64,000 bases of DNA from Inquilinus sp. KBS0705 (GTDB lineage: Bacteria > Bacteroidota > Bacteroidia > Sphingobacteriales > Sphingobacteriaceae): positions 868,001 to 932,000 of the forward strand of contig VCCI02000001.1 in the NCBI GenBank assembly GCA_005938025.2. Direction: 5' to 3'. The notes beneath the pieces are model-generated. The model searched no databases. It saw nothing but the letters and a program-made list of their open reading frames with translations, and was not told where the DNA came from. Each line of letters opens with the position of its first letter. Positions within the stretch are counted from its first letter, which is position 1. The translations under genes were made by a program, and so were the position numbers. Of the stretch, positions 36,575 to 45,869 are shown in pieces.

Positions 36575-36968
36575 GCTTTAAATATTCTATATAATTACCC
36601 GAAGCTATAATTGGGTAACCAATAACCGGCAGGTTATAAATGTATGTCCAGGCGCTAACAATGCCATCCGATGTTTCAACGGGAATCAATTGCCTTGTGT
36701 ATAAATTAGGTTGCTCTTCAGTCGGCCCAACTCCTTCGTAAAAGTCTAAACGATTTAAAACAATTTCAGGGTGTTTCATTTGGTAAATATGGCCGTAAAC
36801 AAAGGTTTCACTATGGTTGTTTATTGTCAGGCCGGGGTATTCACCAATATCATATAGCGTTCCGTTTACTTTACCTTCGCCTAAAAAGCTACAATTTTTG
36901 TTTAGATAAACGCCAAATTCATTCTCTGTTTGTAATAGGGTGCCGTAAACAAATAATAGGTTATTCAT
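36555..36968 (-). CDS. gamma-glutamylcyclotransferase-like (AIG2/GGCT) protein
   Basis: A 137-residue protein of the GGCT fold. It opens with the family signature LFVYGTLLQTE (residues 5-15), and the catalytic glutamate region is DFYEGVGP (about 75-82). Members release 5-oxoproline from gamma-glutamyl peptides or act on related amide bonds; several bacterial members have no known substrate. It sits between two glutamine-synthetase-family genes, which may be chance or may reflect gamma-glutamyl metabolism. Confidence 0.88.
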   Translation of the reverse strand: MNNLLFVYGTLLQTENEFGVYLNKNCSFLGEGKVNGTLYDIGEYPGLTINNHSETFVYGHIYQMKHPEIVLNRLDFYEGVGPTEEQPNLYTRQLIPVETSDGIVSAWTYIYNLPVIGYPIIASGNYIEYLKQKKSSG

Positions 36969-37050
36969 TAGTTAAATATAGCGCCCATTTATAAATAAAT
37001 ATCCCTGCATATAATTTATCTTGCTTAAATTGGCATTTTATACCACGGTA

Positions 37051-38409
37051 ATGAACAAAGAACAGGTTATAGCATATATCAAAGAAAACAACATTGATAA
37101 GGTAAAATTCGCGTTTGCCGATATTGACGGCGTATTACGTGGAAAAGTTATCAGCCAAAAAAAATTATTGGATGGTATGAAAGATGGCTATGGCTTTTGC
37201 GATGTGGTTTTTGGCTGGGATAGTAACGATGCTACCTACGATAATGTAGAATTAACAGGCTGGCATTCAGGGTATCCTGATAAGTTATGTTACATAGATC
37301 TTGAGACGTTTCGTACAGTACCATGGCAAGATAATATACCTTTCTTTTTAGCAGATTATAGTGGCCCGAACGGAAAGGAATTGGCTGCATGCCCACGTAC
37401 TTTGTTAAAAAGAATTGTTAAGCAGTGTGCAGATATGGGCTATCATGCCGAGTTTGCACAGGAGTTTGAATGGTTCAATTTTAAAGAAACACCACAAAGC
37501 CTGCAGCAAAAAGGTTTTGCCAATATGGAACCGCTAACGCCCGGTATGTTTGGCTATTCTATATTGCGTACATCACAAAACAGCGATTTTTATTACGACC
37601 TGTTTAATTTATTAACGCAGTTTAATATACCTATTGAAGGCTTACATACCGAAACCGGCCCCGGTGTTTATGAAGCCGCTATTACCCATTGCGAAACATT
37701 GGAAGCTGCGGATAGAGCCGTTTTGTTTAAAACTGCGGTAAAAGAAATAGCCGCCAAACACGGCATTACGGCCACCTTTATGGCCAAATGGAACCAGGAA
37801 TTACCCGGATGCAGTGGCCATATACACCAAAGCTTATGGAGTAAAGATGGTAACGACAATCTTTTTTATGATAATAACGATGTAAATAAAATGAGCGAGC
37901 TGCATAAGCAATATTTGGCGGGCCAGTTGTATTGTATGCCGCATTTGCTGCCTATGTATGCGCCTACTATAAACAGCTACAAACGCCTTGTAGAAGGGGC
38001 ATGGGCGCCAACAACTATTACCTGGGGGATAGATAACCGTACAACAGCTTTAAGGGTGATAAATACATCAAAGCAATATACCCGTTTAGAAACCCGTATT
38101 CCCGGGTCGGATACTAACCCTTACCTGGCTATTGCAGCTGCACTTGCCTCGGGTTTATATGGTATCAAAAATAAGCTTAGCCTTGATATTGCACCAACCG
38201 TGGGCAACGGGTACGCAAATAAAGCCAACGGCAGCCTGCATGCAAACTTATTTGATGCCGCAAATGCCATGCAAAAGTCAATGATAGCCAAAGAGTTATT
38301 TGGCGATGGCTTTGTACAGCACTTTACTCAAACCCGTTTGTGGGAACACCGCCAATATGCTAAAAGTGTAAGCGACTGGGAGTTAAAAAGGTACTTTGAA
38401 ATAATTTAG
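37051..38409 (+). CDS. glutamine synthetase family ligase (gamma-glutamylamide-synthetase-like)
   Basis: A 452-residue protein of the glutamine synthetase superfamily, distinct from the type II enzyme upstream. The start at the ATG at 37051 is preferred over the in-frame TTG at 37021, since MNKEQVIAYIKENNIDKVKF is the usual opening. Motifs include FADIDGVLRGKVIS (residues 21-34), GLHTETGPGVYEAAI, LPGCSGHIHQSLW (His ATP site), NSYKRLVEGAWAPTTITWG and RLETRIPGSDTNPYLA. These fit the PuuA-like / gamma-glutamylpolyamine group rather than a housekeeping GlnA, and the amine substrate is unknown. It is the first gene of a co-directional group with a kinase-like, a HAD and two sugar genes. Confidence 0.9.
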   Translation: MNKEQVIAYIKENNIDKVKFAFADIDGVLRGKVISQKKLLDGMKDGYGFCDVVFGWDSNDATYDNVELTGWHSGYPDKLCYIDLETFRTVPWQDNIPFFLADYSGPNGKELAACPRTLLKRIVKQCADMGYHAEFAQEFEWFNFKETPQSLQQKGFANMEPLTPGMFGYSILRTSQNSDFYYDLFNLLTQFNIPIEGLHTETGPGVYEAAITHCETLEAADRAVLFKTAVKEIAAKHGITATFMAKWNQELPGCSGHIHQSLWSKDGNDNLFYDNNDVNKMSELHKQYLAGQLYCMPHLLPMYAPTINSYKRLVEGAWAPTTITWGIDNRTTALRVINTSKQYTRLETRIPGSDTNPYLAIAAALASGLYGIKNKLSLDIAPTVGNGYANKANGSLHANLFDAANAMQKSMIAKELFGDGFVQHFTQTRLWEHRQYAKSVSDWELKRYFEII

Positions 38410-38465
38410 TTTGTGCCCTGTTAGGTTAATTTGTAACTATGCAGCACCAATAAAAACTTAATTCT

Positions 38466-39503
38466 GTGGAGTCTTCTATAATTATAAAAAGTGCCTGGGA
38501 GGGATACGATTCTTCAAAAACCATACGGGATATCGAGGATATTAGTGCAATGGTATCTACCAACCATGTGTACCGCATTACGTTTGATGATGAAGATATC
38601 ATCATAGCTAAACTATCCTTTTTTGGTAAATACGAGCATTTTAAAGAGGATCACCGCATCATTCAGGCTTTATCAAATAACCTGCTTTATCCTTTCGAAA
38701 ACCTGTTATCCAAATCGTTATTAAAGAATAACCGGGTTTACGTTTATCGCTATAAACAAGGAAAAACAGATGCCTGGGTGGTTTTTTACAACCCAACCCG
38801 CATAATGGACAGGTTGCCGCGAAGGCTTGATGATGATATGATCAGAAAGCTTGGCGCGCAGTTGGGTAAGTTTCACAAAGCATGTTCGAGGGTTAAAAAC
38901 GTATTGCCCAAATCGTCAAAAACCTTACGGACAGATATTTACGACCTGCAACGGCAGTTAGATAAAAACGAGCGCAAGTTTGGTACGGCTATGCAGGTAG
39001 ATTTTTTAAAGTACCATTGCGAGCAGTTTTTGAAAAACAGGTCGAGGTATAACATGAGTTCGTTCGAGATCATACCGGTATTTATTGACTGGAACATCGG
39101 TAACTTTTCGGTAACACCCGATCTGGAGCTATACTCGCGCTGGGATTATGACTGGTTTAGAATGAGTTACCGCTTGTTGGACTTCTATTTTTTTAGCAGG
39201 GTGGTATCTGATGCAGGCGACCGTACCGTGTTTAGCTACGTGATAGGGCCGATGATGGAAGACCGTTTTATAACCTTTTTACAGGAATACCATAAGGTTA
39301 ACCCGATTACCGCCGACGAGATACGCTTTTTAAAGGAGGCTTACCGCTTTTTTATACTTAACTATGTAATAAAGGATGGCAAGTATTTTTTTAACGAGCA
39401 GTACGCCAAAAAGCTACAGGCCGAAGCATTTGAAATTTACCTGCCATCGGTTGACAGGGATTTTGATGCCGAAAAAATAATTAAAGCGCTTGGTTTACAG
39501 TAA
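38466..39503 (+). CDS. APH/choline-kinase-like phosphotransferase
   Basis: A 345-residue protein of the aminoglycoside phosphotransferase / choline kinase fold. An ATP-contacting lysine is probable at K49 (IIIAKLSFF). The catalytic loop is FIDWNIGNF (206-214), a divergent form of HGDxxxxN in which the first His-Gly is lost but D208 and N213 remain. The metal site is probably in RWDYDWF (225-231). It starts with GTG at 38466, 56 bases after the ligase gene. It may phosphorylate a small alcohol or amine metabolite made by the neighbours, but that is only inference. Confidence 0.78.
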   Translation: MESSIIIKSAWEGYDSSKTIRDIEDISAMVSTNHVYRITFDDEDIIIAKLSFFGKYEHFKEDHRIIQALSNNLLYPFENLLSKSLLKNNRVYVYRYKQGKTDAWVVFYNPTRIMDRLPRRLDDDMIRKLGAQLGKFHKACSRVKNVLPKSSKTLRTDIYDLQRQLDKNERKFGTAMQVDFLKYHCEQFLKNRSRYNMSSFEIIPVFIDWNIGNFSVTPDLELYSRWDYDWFRMSYRLLDFYFFSRVVSDAGDRTVFSYVIGPMMEDRFITFLQEYHKVNPITADEIRFLKEAYRFFILNYVIKDGKYFFNEQYAKKLQAEAFEIYLPSVDRDFDAEKIIKALGLQ

Positions 39504-39520
39504 TATAGCAAGATAGATAT

Positions 39521-40390
39521 ATGAAACGCATTGAAGATTTTAAGTCGATAATTGACCGTTACGAGATCATTTTTTTCGATGCTTTTGGCGTTTTGAAAAA
39601 CCATAGCGGCCTGGTACCGGGTATCGAAAGGACATTTGCTTACCTGGAATCGCAGAAAAAGGAGTATTATATAGTTACCAACGATGCCTCGCGCAGCCCG
39701 GCGCAACTGGCTCAATCGTACCATAAAGCTGGCTTACATGCAATAACGGCCGACAGGATCATTTCATCGGGTATGCTCACCAAAGAGTACCTTGATCTGA
39801 AGGTGAAAGATGGTATTGTAGCCTACTTAGGTACCGAAGAATCAGCACATTACATTGAAAGCGAGGGCAGGCACACCCTGCGGATAAAGGATGTTAACAA
39901 TACCAATATTGATAAGGTGAACGCCCTTGTCTTTATGGATGACGAAGGTTTTGATTGGTGCGATGACCTCAATAAAACCGTTAATTTACTGCGCAAACGC
40001 ACTATTCCGGCTATTGTGGCTAATACCGATAATGCCTACCCGGTATCGTTAACTGATGTGGGTATTGCAATTGGCGGCCTTGCCGGAATGATAGAAAATA
40101 TTGTAGGTAAGCAGTTTATACGTTTCGGCAAGCCTGATTCACAGATGTTTATGTTTGCTTACGACCTGATACGTAATTACCGTACCATTAGTAAAAGCCA
40201 GATAGTGATGGTAGGCGATACGCTGCAAACCGATATAATAGGCGGTAACAAGTTTGGTTTAGACACCGTTTTGGTGCTTTCGGGCAATACCAGGCCGGCT
40301 GATGCCGAGAACAGGATAACTGCAACCGGTATAGTGCCAACCTATATTTGCGATAGCGCGGTGTTGGGCCCTGATGTTTTAAATTTTTGA
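39521..40390 (+). CDS. HAD-IIA family protein with a changed nucleophile motif
   Basis: A 289-residue HAD hydrolase of class IIA (NagD-like cap). Motif I is FFDAFGVL (18-25): the nucleophile D20 is present, but the second aspartate, used as general acid/base by phosphatases, is F22. Motif II is IVTNDASR (51-58), the motif III lysine is K204 in RFGKPD, and motif IV is VGDTLQTDIIGG (231-242). A DAFG-type motif is closer to that of haloacid dehalogenases, so plain phosphatase activity is doubtful. It starts 17 bases after the kinase-like gene and ends 4 bases before the GH43 gene, so it is cotranscribed. Confidence 0.85.
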   Translation: MKRIEDFKSIIDRYEIIFFDAFGVLKNHSGLVPGIERTFAYLESQKKEYYIVTNDASRSPAQLAQSYHKAGLHAITADRIISSGMLTKEYLDLKVKDGIVAYLGTEESAHYIESEGRHTLRIKDVNNTNIDKVNALVFMDDEGFDWCDDLNKTVNLLRKRTIPAIVANTDNAYPVSLTDVGIAIGGLAGMIENIVGKQFIRFGKPDSQMFMFAYDLIRNYRTISKSQIVMVGDTLQTDIIGGNKFGLDTVLVLSGNTRPADAENRITATGIVPTYICDSAVLGPDVLNF

Positions 40391-40394
40391 GTTT

Positions 40395-41477
40395 ATGCGT
40401 AAAATTTTTCTCTTTTTTTCGCTACCTATATTTAATTTTTTCTTCGTTTTTGCAGTGCATGCTCAAACTAATATAAAAAATAAGGCCAATAAAAAAAGTA
40501 CTTTTTTAAATCCGTTGCTACCATCCGGTGCCGACCCATGGGTAATTTACCAAAACGGATTTTACTACTACACCAATTCGTTGCAGGATAGCCTGGTTAT
40601 TTGGAAAACCAAAAACCTGGCCGACCTGCGATCGGCAGAAAAGAAAACCATTTGGCGCCCACCAGCAAATACACTTTACTCTAAAGAGCTTTGGGCACCC
40701 GAACTGCACTACATTAACCATAAATGGTACATGTACTTTGCCGCCGATGACGGCGATAATAACCATCACCGTTTATATGTGCTGGAGAATGCCAACCCTA
40801 ACCCCATGGAAGGCGAATGGGTGTTTAAAGGTAAGCTGGCCGACCCATCTGATAAATGGGCGATAGACGGATCTGTTTTCGCTCATAAAGGACAGCTATA
40901 CCTGATATGGGCGGGATGGGAAGGCGACCAAAACGGGCAACAGGATATCTACATAGCCAAATTAAAAAATCCGTGGACAGTGGATGGCAAGCGGGTTAAA
41001 ATATCCAGCCCATTGTACGATTGGGAAAAGTACGGCGACCTGCACAATAGCGGTAACCCGCCGCATGTAAACGTGAACGAAGGTCCCGAGATATTAAAGC
41101 ACAAAGGTAAGCTGTTCCTCATTTACTCAGCCAGCGGCTGCTGGACAGACTTTTACGCGTTAGGCATGCTAAGCGCATCAGCTGATGCCAATCTGCTGGA
41201 TGCACGGTCGTGGAGCAAATCGGCAAAACCGGTGTTCAAAAAATCTGTTACTAATGGTGTGTATGCACCCGGCCATAATTCATTTTTTAAATCGCCGGAC
41301 GGGAGCGAGGACTGGATACTGTATCATGCCAATTCAAAACCCGGCCAGGGATGCGGTGGCTACCGCTCGCCTCGAATGCAAAAGTTTACCTGGAACAAGA
41401 ACGGTACACCAAGCTTTGGCATACCTGTTAAAGAAAATAAACCAATGGCCATACCATCGCAAAAAAGCATAAATTAG
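40395..41477 (+). CDS. secreted glycoside hydrolase family 43
   Basis: A 360-residue five-bladed beta-propeller enzyme. It has a signal peptide (MRKIFLFFSLPIFNFFFVFAVHAQ, written in part). The three acidic residues of the family appear to be D47 (SGADPWVIY), the aspartate of KWAIDGSVF (about 155) and the glutamate of NEGPEIL near 236; WAPELHY is present near 94. GH43 enzymes act on arabinan, xylan or similar; this one resembles the alpha-L-arabinosidase group, but the target cannot be decided. It follows the HAD gene by four bases. No SusC/SusD pair is nearby. Confidence 0.88.
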   Translation: MRKIFLFFSLPIFNFFFVFAVHAQTNIKNKANKKSTFLNPLLPSGADPWVIYQNGFYYYTNSLQDSLVIWKTKNLADLRSAEKKTIWRPPANTLYSKELWAPELHYINHKWYMYFAADDGDNNHHRLYVLENANPNPMEGEWVFKGKLADPSDKWAIDGSVFAHKGQLYLIWAGWEGDQNGQQDIYIAKLKNPWTVDGKRVKISSPLYDWEKYGDLHNSGNPPHVNVNEGPEILKHKGKLFLIYSASGCWTDFYALGMLSASADANLLDARSWSKSAKPVFKKSVTNGVYAPGHNSFFKSPDGSEDWILYHANSKPGQGCGGYRSPRMQKFTWNKNGTPSFGIPVKENKPMAIPSQKSIN

Positions 41478-41512
41478 CCCTACCAATTATTACCATAAAT
41501 TATAAAAATATT

Positions 41513-42685
41513 ATGCAAACACCTTTTAAAAAACCATCTTTAGCCATTGCAATTGCCTGTAGCATGCTTACTGCTGCCTGCAATCAATCAGCTAATAAAA
41601 CTACTACCATGACAGACAGCACCCATACGGCCGCACTGCCCGCCGCATCAGCGTTTGAAAGAACTATTGATGGCAAACAAACACATTTATATGTATTGAA
41701 AAATAAGAACGGTGCCGAAGCTGCTATCACTAATTACGGCGGCTGTTTAGAGAGCCTGTTGGTACCTGATAAGGATGGCAAGCTTACCGATGTAGTTTTA
41801 GGTTTTGATAGCCTGGAAGGTGTGCAAAAGGCCGAATCATCGTATTATGGCGCTACTATCGGCCGTTATGGTAACCGCATTGCTAAGGGTATGTTTATTT
41901 TAGATGGCAAAAAGTATATGCTGTTTAAAAACAACGGGCCTAATACGCTGCATGGCGGCCAAAAAGGTTTTAACGCTAAGGTTTGGGATGCCAAACAAAT
42001 TGACAGCGCCACACTGGAGCTTACCTACCTGTCAAAAGACATGGAAGAAGGTTTCCCTGGTAACTTAAAGGTGAAGGTGGTTTATAACCTTGCAGATGAT
42101 AACTCGCTTAAAATTAGCTACGAGGCTACTACCGATAAAACTACCGTATTAAACCTTACCAACCATGCTTACTATAACCTTAACGGACAGGGCAGTGGTA
42201 CTATATTAGATCATTCGGTGCAAATAAACGCTGCCAATTATACCCCTGTTGATAGTACATTAATACCAACAGGCAAAGTAGAAGCCGTAGCCGGTACTCC
42301 ATTTGATTTTACCAAACCAACCAAAATTGGCGCACGTATAAACGACAAGAACGAACAGCTTAAGGATGGCTTGGGTTACGACCATAACTATGTATTAAGC
42401 GCGCATGATATTAGCACACCAATAGCTACCGTTATTGGCGATAAAAGCGGTATTAAAATGGAAGTGTTTACCGAAGAACCTGCTATGCAGTTTTACACCG
42501 GCAATTTTATGGCTGGTAAAAACACGCTTAAAGGCGGTAAAAAAGACGAGCACCGCACAGCCTTTGCTATGGAAACCCAACACTATCCTGATTCGCCAAA
42601 CCAGGCTACCTTCCCGTCGACAGAGTTAAAACCGGGCCAAACGTATAAAACACAAACTATTTATAAGTTTTCGGTAGTTAACTAA
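41513..42685 (+). CDS. aldose 1-epimerase (galactose mutarotase) lipoprotein
   Basis: A 390-residue aldose 1-epimerase that interconverts alpha and beta anomers of a free sugar. The signal peptide ends in a lipobox (LTAAC, cysteine 23), so it is anchored in the envelope. The GalM motifs are present: ATIGRYGNRIAKG, PNTLHGGQKGF, TNHAYYNLNGQGSG and EEPAMQFYTGNF. The catalytic His and Glu are in NHAYYNL and EPAMQF. It is 36 bases after the GH43 gene and fits a role in processing sugar released by that enzyme. Confidence 0.92.
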   Translation: MQTPFKKPSLAIAIACSMLTAACNQSANKTTTMTDSTHTAALPAASAFERTIDGKQTHLYVLKNKNGAEAAITNYGGCLESLLVPDKDGKLTDVVLGFDSLEGVQKAESSYYGATIGRYGNRIAKGMFILDGKKYMLFKNNGPNTLHGGQKGFNAKVWDAKQIDSATLELTYLSKDMEEGFPGNLKVKVVYNLADDNSLKISYEATTDKTTVLNLTNHAYYNLNGQGSGTILDHSVQINAANYTPVDSTLIPTGKVEAVAGTPFDFTKPTKIGARINDKNEQLKDGLGYDHNYVLSAHDISTPIATVIGDKSGIKMEVFTEEPAMQFYTGNFMAGKNTLKGGKKDEHRTAFAMETQHYPDSPNQATFPSTELKPGQTYKTQTIYKFSVVN

Positions 42686-42714
42686 TACTTACTCGTCCGC
42701 GTGTAAATCCCGCG

Positions 42715-42819
42715 CGTCATAGCGAGGTACGAAGCCATTTCCTGATATGCATATGAGCCATTAAGTCGTTTATGCACAGTCGGGAGATGGCTTTTTCGCT
42801 ACCGCTCCTCGCAAAGACG
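42715..42819. repeat. degenerate inverted repeat (CGTCAT...GAGG type)
   Basis: The left arm (42715-42742) starts CGTCATAGCGAGGTACGAAG; the right arm (42783-42819), reverse-complemented, starts CGTCTTTGCGAGGAGCGGTA. The arms align with a few mismatches and a short gap (AAGCCATTTCC against AAGCCATCTCC at the inner end). The word CGTCATxGCGAGG resembles small repeats I know from other Sphingobacteriaceae. It fills the gap between the mutarotase and the convergent S9 peptidase, and the following GGAGCGAAGCGACCAGC (42824-42840) may be part of it. Confidence 0.65.
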
Positions 42820-42861
42820 TTCTGGAGCGAAGCGACCAGCAAACTGCCCACCGCTATCTGC

Positions 42862-45678
42862 CTACTGCCCGCTCATTCCCAATCCCCAATCTTTACCCTT
42901 GTCAACGGCGGGTACACCTTTATCCAGCCATACCGGCATGGGCGCGCCTTTTAAAAAGTGATCGAAGAATTGCTGTTCGCGTATAGATATATCTTTACGG
43001 TTTTGGCGTTTTACCAGATTGTGGGCCTCATCGTTGTATTGCAGCAGCCAAACAGGTTTGCCCAGCCTGCGCAATGCGGTAAACATTTCGATACCCTGGT
43101 ACCAGGGCACTGCGCCATCGGCATCGTTAGCCATAATTACCACCGGCGTTTTTACCTTGGGTAATTGAAACAATGGCGAGTTTTCGATATATAAGTTTGG
43201 TTTTTCCCAAAGGGTGGCACCAATGCGGCTTTGTGTTTTTTCGTACTGAAACTGCCTGTTAACACCACTTTCCCAGCGTATACCGCCATAGGCCGATGTC
43301 ATGTTAACAACCGGCGCGCCTGCCCAGGCCGCGGCATACATATTGGTTTGGGTGATAAGGTAGGCCACCTGGTAACCGCCCCAGCTTTGGCCCTGTATAC
43401 CAATATGCGCGGCATCTACCCAGGGGTTCTTTTTTAAGGCTTCTACTCCCGAATTTACAAAATCAACTGCCGAGGCGCCGGGATGGCCACTCTGGTAACT
43501 AATATCGGGCGCAAAAACCAAATACCCATTACTTACAAAGTAGGATATAGGCAAACGGGATGGTGTAGGTGCCGGTGGAATGTAGTTGTACAAACCGTCA
43601 GATAGTTTCTCGTAAAAATAAGCGATGAGCGGATACTTTTTAGCCGGGTCAAAATTTTCGGGTTTGTATAGTATGCCCTTAGCGTGGTAGCCTTTTGGCG
43701 TGATCCATGCTACAAGTTCGGCAGTGCCCCAGTTGTAGCCGGCTTGCTGCGGGTTAATAGCGCTTAGTTTAATTTCGTTCACCAAATCGGCAGATGCATA
43801 TAAGTCGGGTGGGTGGGTATAGCTGTATTTGGTGTAAATAAAGCTATCGGCGTTTTTTGCTTTTTGCAGGCTGCTGTAGCCATTGGGCGCCATTACTACC
43901 TTTTTCGGCGCATAAGCGTTGCCCAATTCTTTTTTATAATAACCCCATTGCTTATTTTGCTCGTTTTGCACGATCATCCAAAGCATTTTTTTTGTGGGGA
44001 TAAATTTTTCTTCAGGGTCGGTATTATTATAGCGGAATACAAGCTTATACCTGCGACCCATACCATTGGTAAAATTGATGGCATGCCCTGTAGCCGGGTC
44101 AACGCTCCAAATGTCGTAACGGTCGTATATCAGCACGGTTTTGTCGTTTTGTTCCCAGCCGGCAATGCCATATGGCGATGGGTCGTCGGGCACATCGTTA
44201 TCTTCATCGCCCATTTTTACATGGGTTTGCTGGGTAAGGTTTATCTTTTTGCCTGTAGTCACCTCATAGCTGTGCCAGTTTTGATCTTTCGAGTCGAACC
44301 ATAATACATACCCGCCGCCCGGCGAAATGCTGTACTGGGCCTTTAAACGGTCGTTAATGCGCAGGTGCTCGCCTGTTTTGGTGTTAATCAAATAAGCTTC
44401 CGGGTTACTGCCTCCTTCCCATTGCGATTGCACCCTCGCCCCGGTATCACTCAGGCCTAATACATATGGCGCGTCGTTATTATCAGGCACTAAAACGTCG
44501 CGTATAGCCTTATCGCCCAATTGCACCGTTTTTTTAATATCGCCATCGGTATGTATCACGGCCAGGTAGTTGCGTTTTAACTCGCGCTGTAAGGTTTTTA
44601 ATTGTTGAGGTTGTAGGTAATCGTCTTTGTAGTTCCATATATCCAGCTTGGCCACCTCAAAATCTACAATGGTAGTATCGGCCGATTTTGGGATGGGGGC
44701 CGTGCCAAAAAACAGGTTGTTGCCGCTTTTGCTAAAGTAAACCTTGCCGTCGCCGCTCACCGCCCAATTATCCGGTATACCCATAGCGCCCTGCTGCGCA
44801 ATAACACTGGCGGTATCTTTTGCACTTAAGGTGTAGTAGTAAAGCTTAAATGGTTTCACCAGCGCTTTTTCGGGGTTCTTTTCGGCGGTAAAGGCCAGTT
44901 GCTTGCCCGCATCGTCAAATGTAAGGTTGCGGTAGTTGCCACGGCCTGTGCTAATGGCTTTAAGGATATCTTTTTCAATATCGTATACAAACAAGCCCGA
45001 TACCACATCTTTTGATTTTTTTGGAGCGGTTACAGCTATCGCCAAATACCTTCCGTTTTTGGTTAACTGGTAATCGGTAACGTATTTAAAAACGCGCTGT
45101 TTGCCGTTGAGTAATTGCCTAAGTGTAAGTTCGGCACCGTCGCGGGTGGGCGGGGCTATGGTGGTAGCAATGGCTTTTTTTGAAGTATCTGCAGCTTCGG
45201 GCTTTTTTACCGTATCCGAAGGCGATAGATAGGCCAGTACCGATGCTTTATCGGCTATTTTAAAAGATTGTACAGCCGGTATTTTTTCGACCTGGTTTTT
45301 ACCAAGCACCACTATGCCCAGGGTATCTTTGGGCATTTCATTTTTTTTCTTCTTTTTGATCTTAGCCTGTCTGGTTTGCTCATAAAACGGGCGAATCAAG
45401 AATACAGCGTATTTAGCATCATTGGTTATACGAACGGTATCGGCCCGTGGCACTGTGAATTTGTTGGTGTTATTGGCTTTGCTTATCACCAGGTCGGCAT
45501 CGCCCTGCTGTGGGTCTACCACGTAAACTATCCATTTACCATCGTTACTGATGTGTTCGTTATTAATGCTTTGCCAGGCATCGTATACGGTATGGTCTAA
45601 AGGCTTTTTGCTTACTTTTTGTGCATTTGCGTTCCAAAAACCAAGCAGTAGCAGGGCAGGTAGTAGAATTTTTTTCAT
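42862..45678 (-). CDS. S9 family prolyl-oligopeptidase-like serine peptidase, secreted
   Basis: A 938-residue secreted peptidase with a signal peptide ([20 protein letters not shown]), a long N-terminal beta-propeller and a C-terminal alpha/beta hydrolase domain. The catalytic triad is S765 in GQSWGGYQ, an aspartate in NDADG (D852 or D854) and H886 in DEAHNL. The length suggests a dipeptidyl/acylaminoacyl peptidase group member. A lysine-rich stretch (KIKKKKKNE) lies near residue 106. It is a single minus-strand gene, converging with the sugar-related operon. Confidence 0.93.
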   Translation of the reverse strand: MKKILLPALLLLGFWNANAQKVSKKPLDHTVYDAWQSINNEHISNDGKWIVYVVDPQQGDADLVISKANNTNKFTVPRADTVRITNDAKYAVFLIRPFYEQTRQAKIKKKKKNEMPKDTLGIVVLGKNQVEKIPAVQSFKIADKASVLAYLSPSDTVKKPEAADTSKKAIATTIAPPTRDGAELTLRQLLNGKQRVFKYVTDYQLTKNGRYLAIAVTAPKKSKDVVSGLFVYDIEKDILKAISTGRGNYRNLTFDDAGKQLAFTAEKNPEKALVKPFKLYYYTLSAKDTASVIAQQGAMGIPDNWAVSGDGKVYFSKSGNNLFFGTAPIPKSADTTIVDFEVAKLDIWNYKDDYLQPQQLKTLQRELKRNYLAVIHTDGDIKKTVQLGDKAIRDVLVPDNNDAPYVLGLSDTGARVQSQWEGGSNPEAYLINTKTGEHLRINDRLKAQYSISPGGGYVLWFDSKDQNWHSYEVTTGKKINLTQQTHVKMGDEDNDVPDDPSPYGIAGWEQNDKTVLIYDRYDIWSVDPATGHAINFTNGMGRRYKLVFRYNNTDPEEKFIPTKKMLWMIVQNEQNKQWGYYKKELGNAYAPKKVVMAPNGYSSLQKAKNADSFIYTKYSYTHPPDLYASADLVNEIKLSAINPQQAGYNWGTAELVAWITPKGYHAKGILYKPENFDPAKKYPLIAYFYEKLSDGLYNYIPPAPTPSRLPISYFVSNGYLVFAPDISYQSGHPGASAVDFVNSGVEALKKNPWVDAAHIGIQGQSWGGYQVAYLITQTNMYAAAWAGAPVVNMTSAYGGIRWESGVNRQFQYEKTQSRIGATLWEKPNLYIENSPLFQLPKVKTPVVIMANDADGAVPWYQGIEMFTALRRLGKPVWLLQYNDEAHNLVKRQNRKDISIREQQFFDHFLKGAPMPVWLDKGVPAVDKGKDWGLGMSGQ

Positions 45679-45869
45679 GGTGGGGTAGTGCTAACCCCTT
45701 AAATATCTTAAAATTTAATAAGGGTTTAAGGTGTGAAATGAAAAAGTTACAGGGAGGTGGCTTATATCATGTGCTCTCTAATTTTCAATTAAAGTAAACC
45801 AAACCCCAACCTGCTTGTTTAAAAACTTAATTTATACATTTAAGCCTTTTCTTATCACCCGTAATTTAT

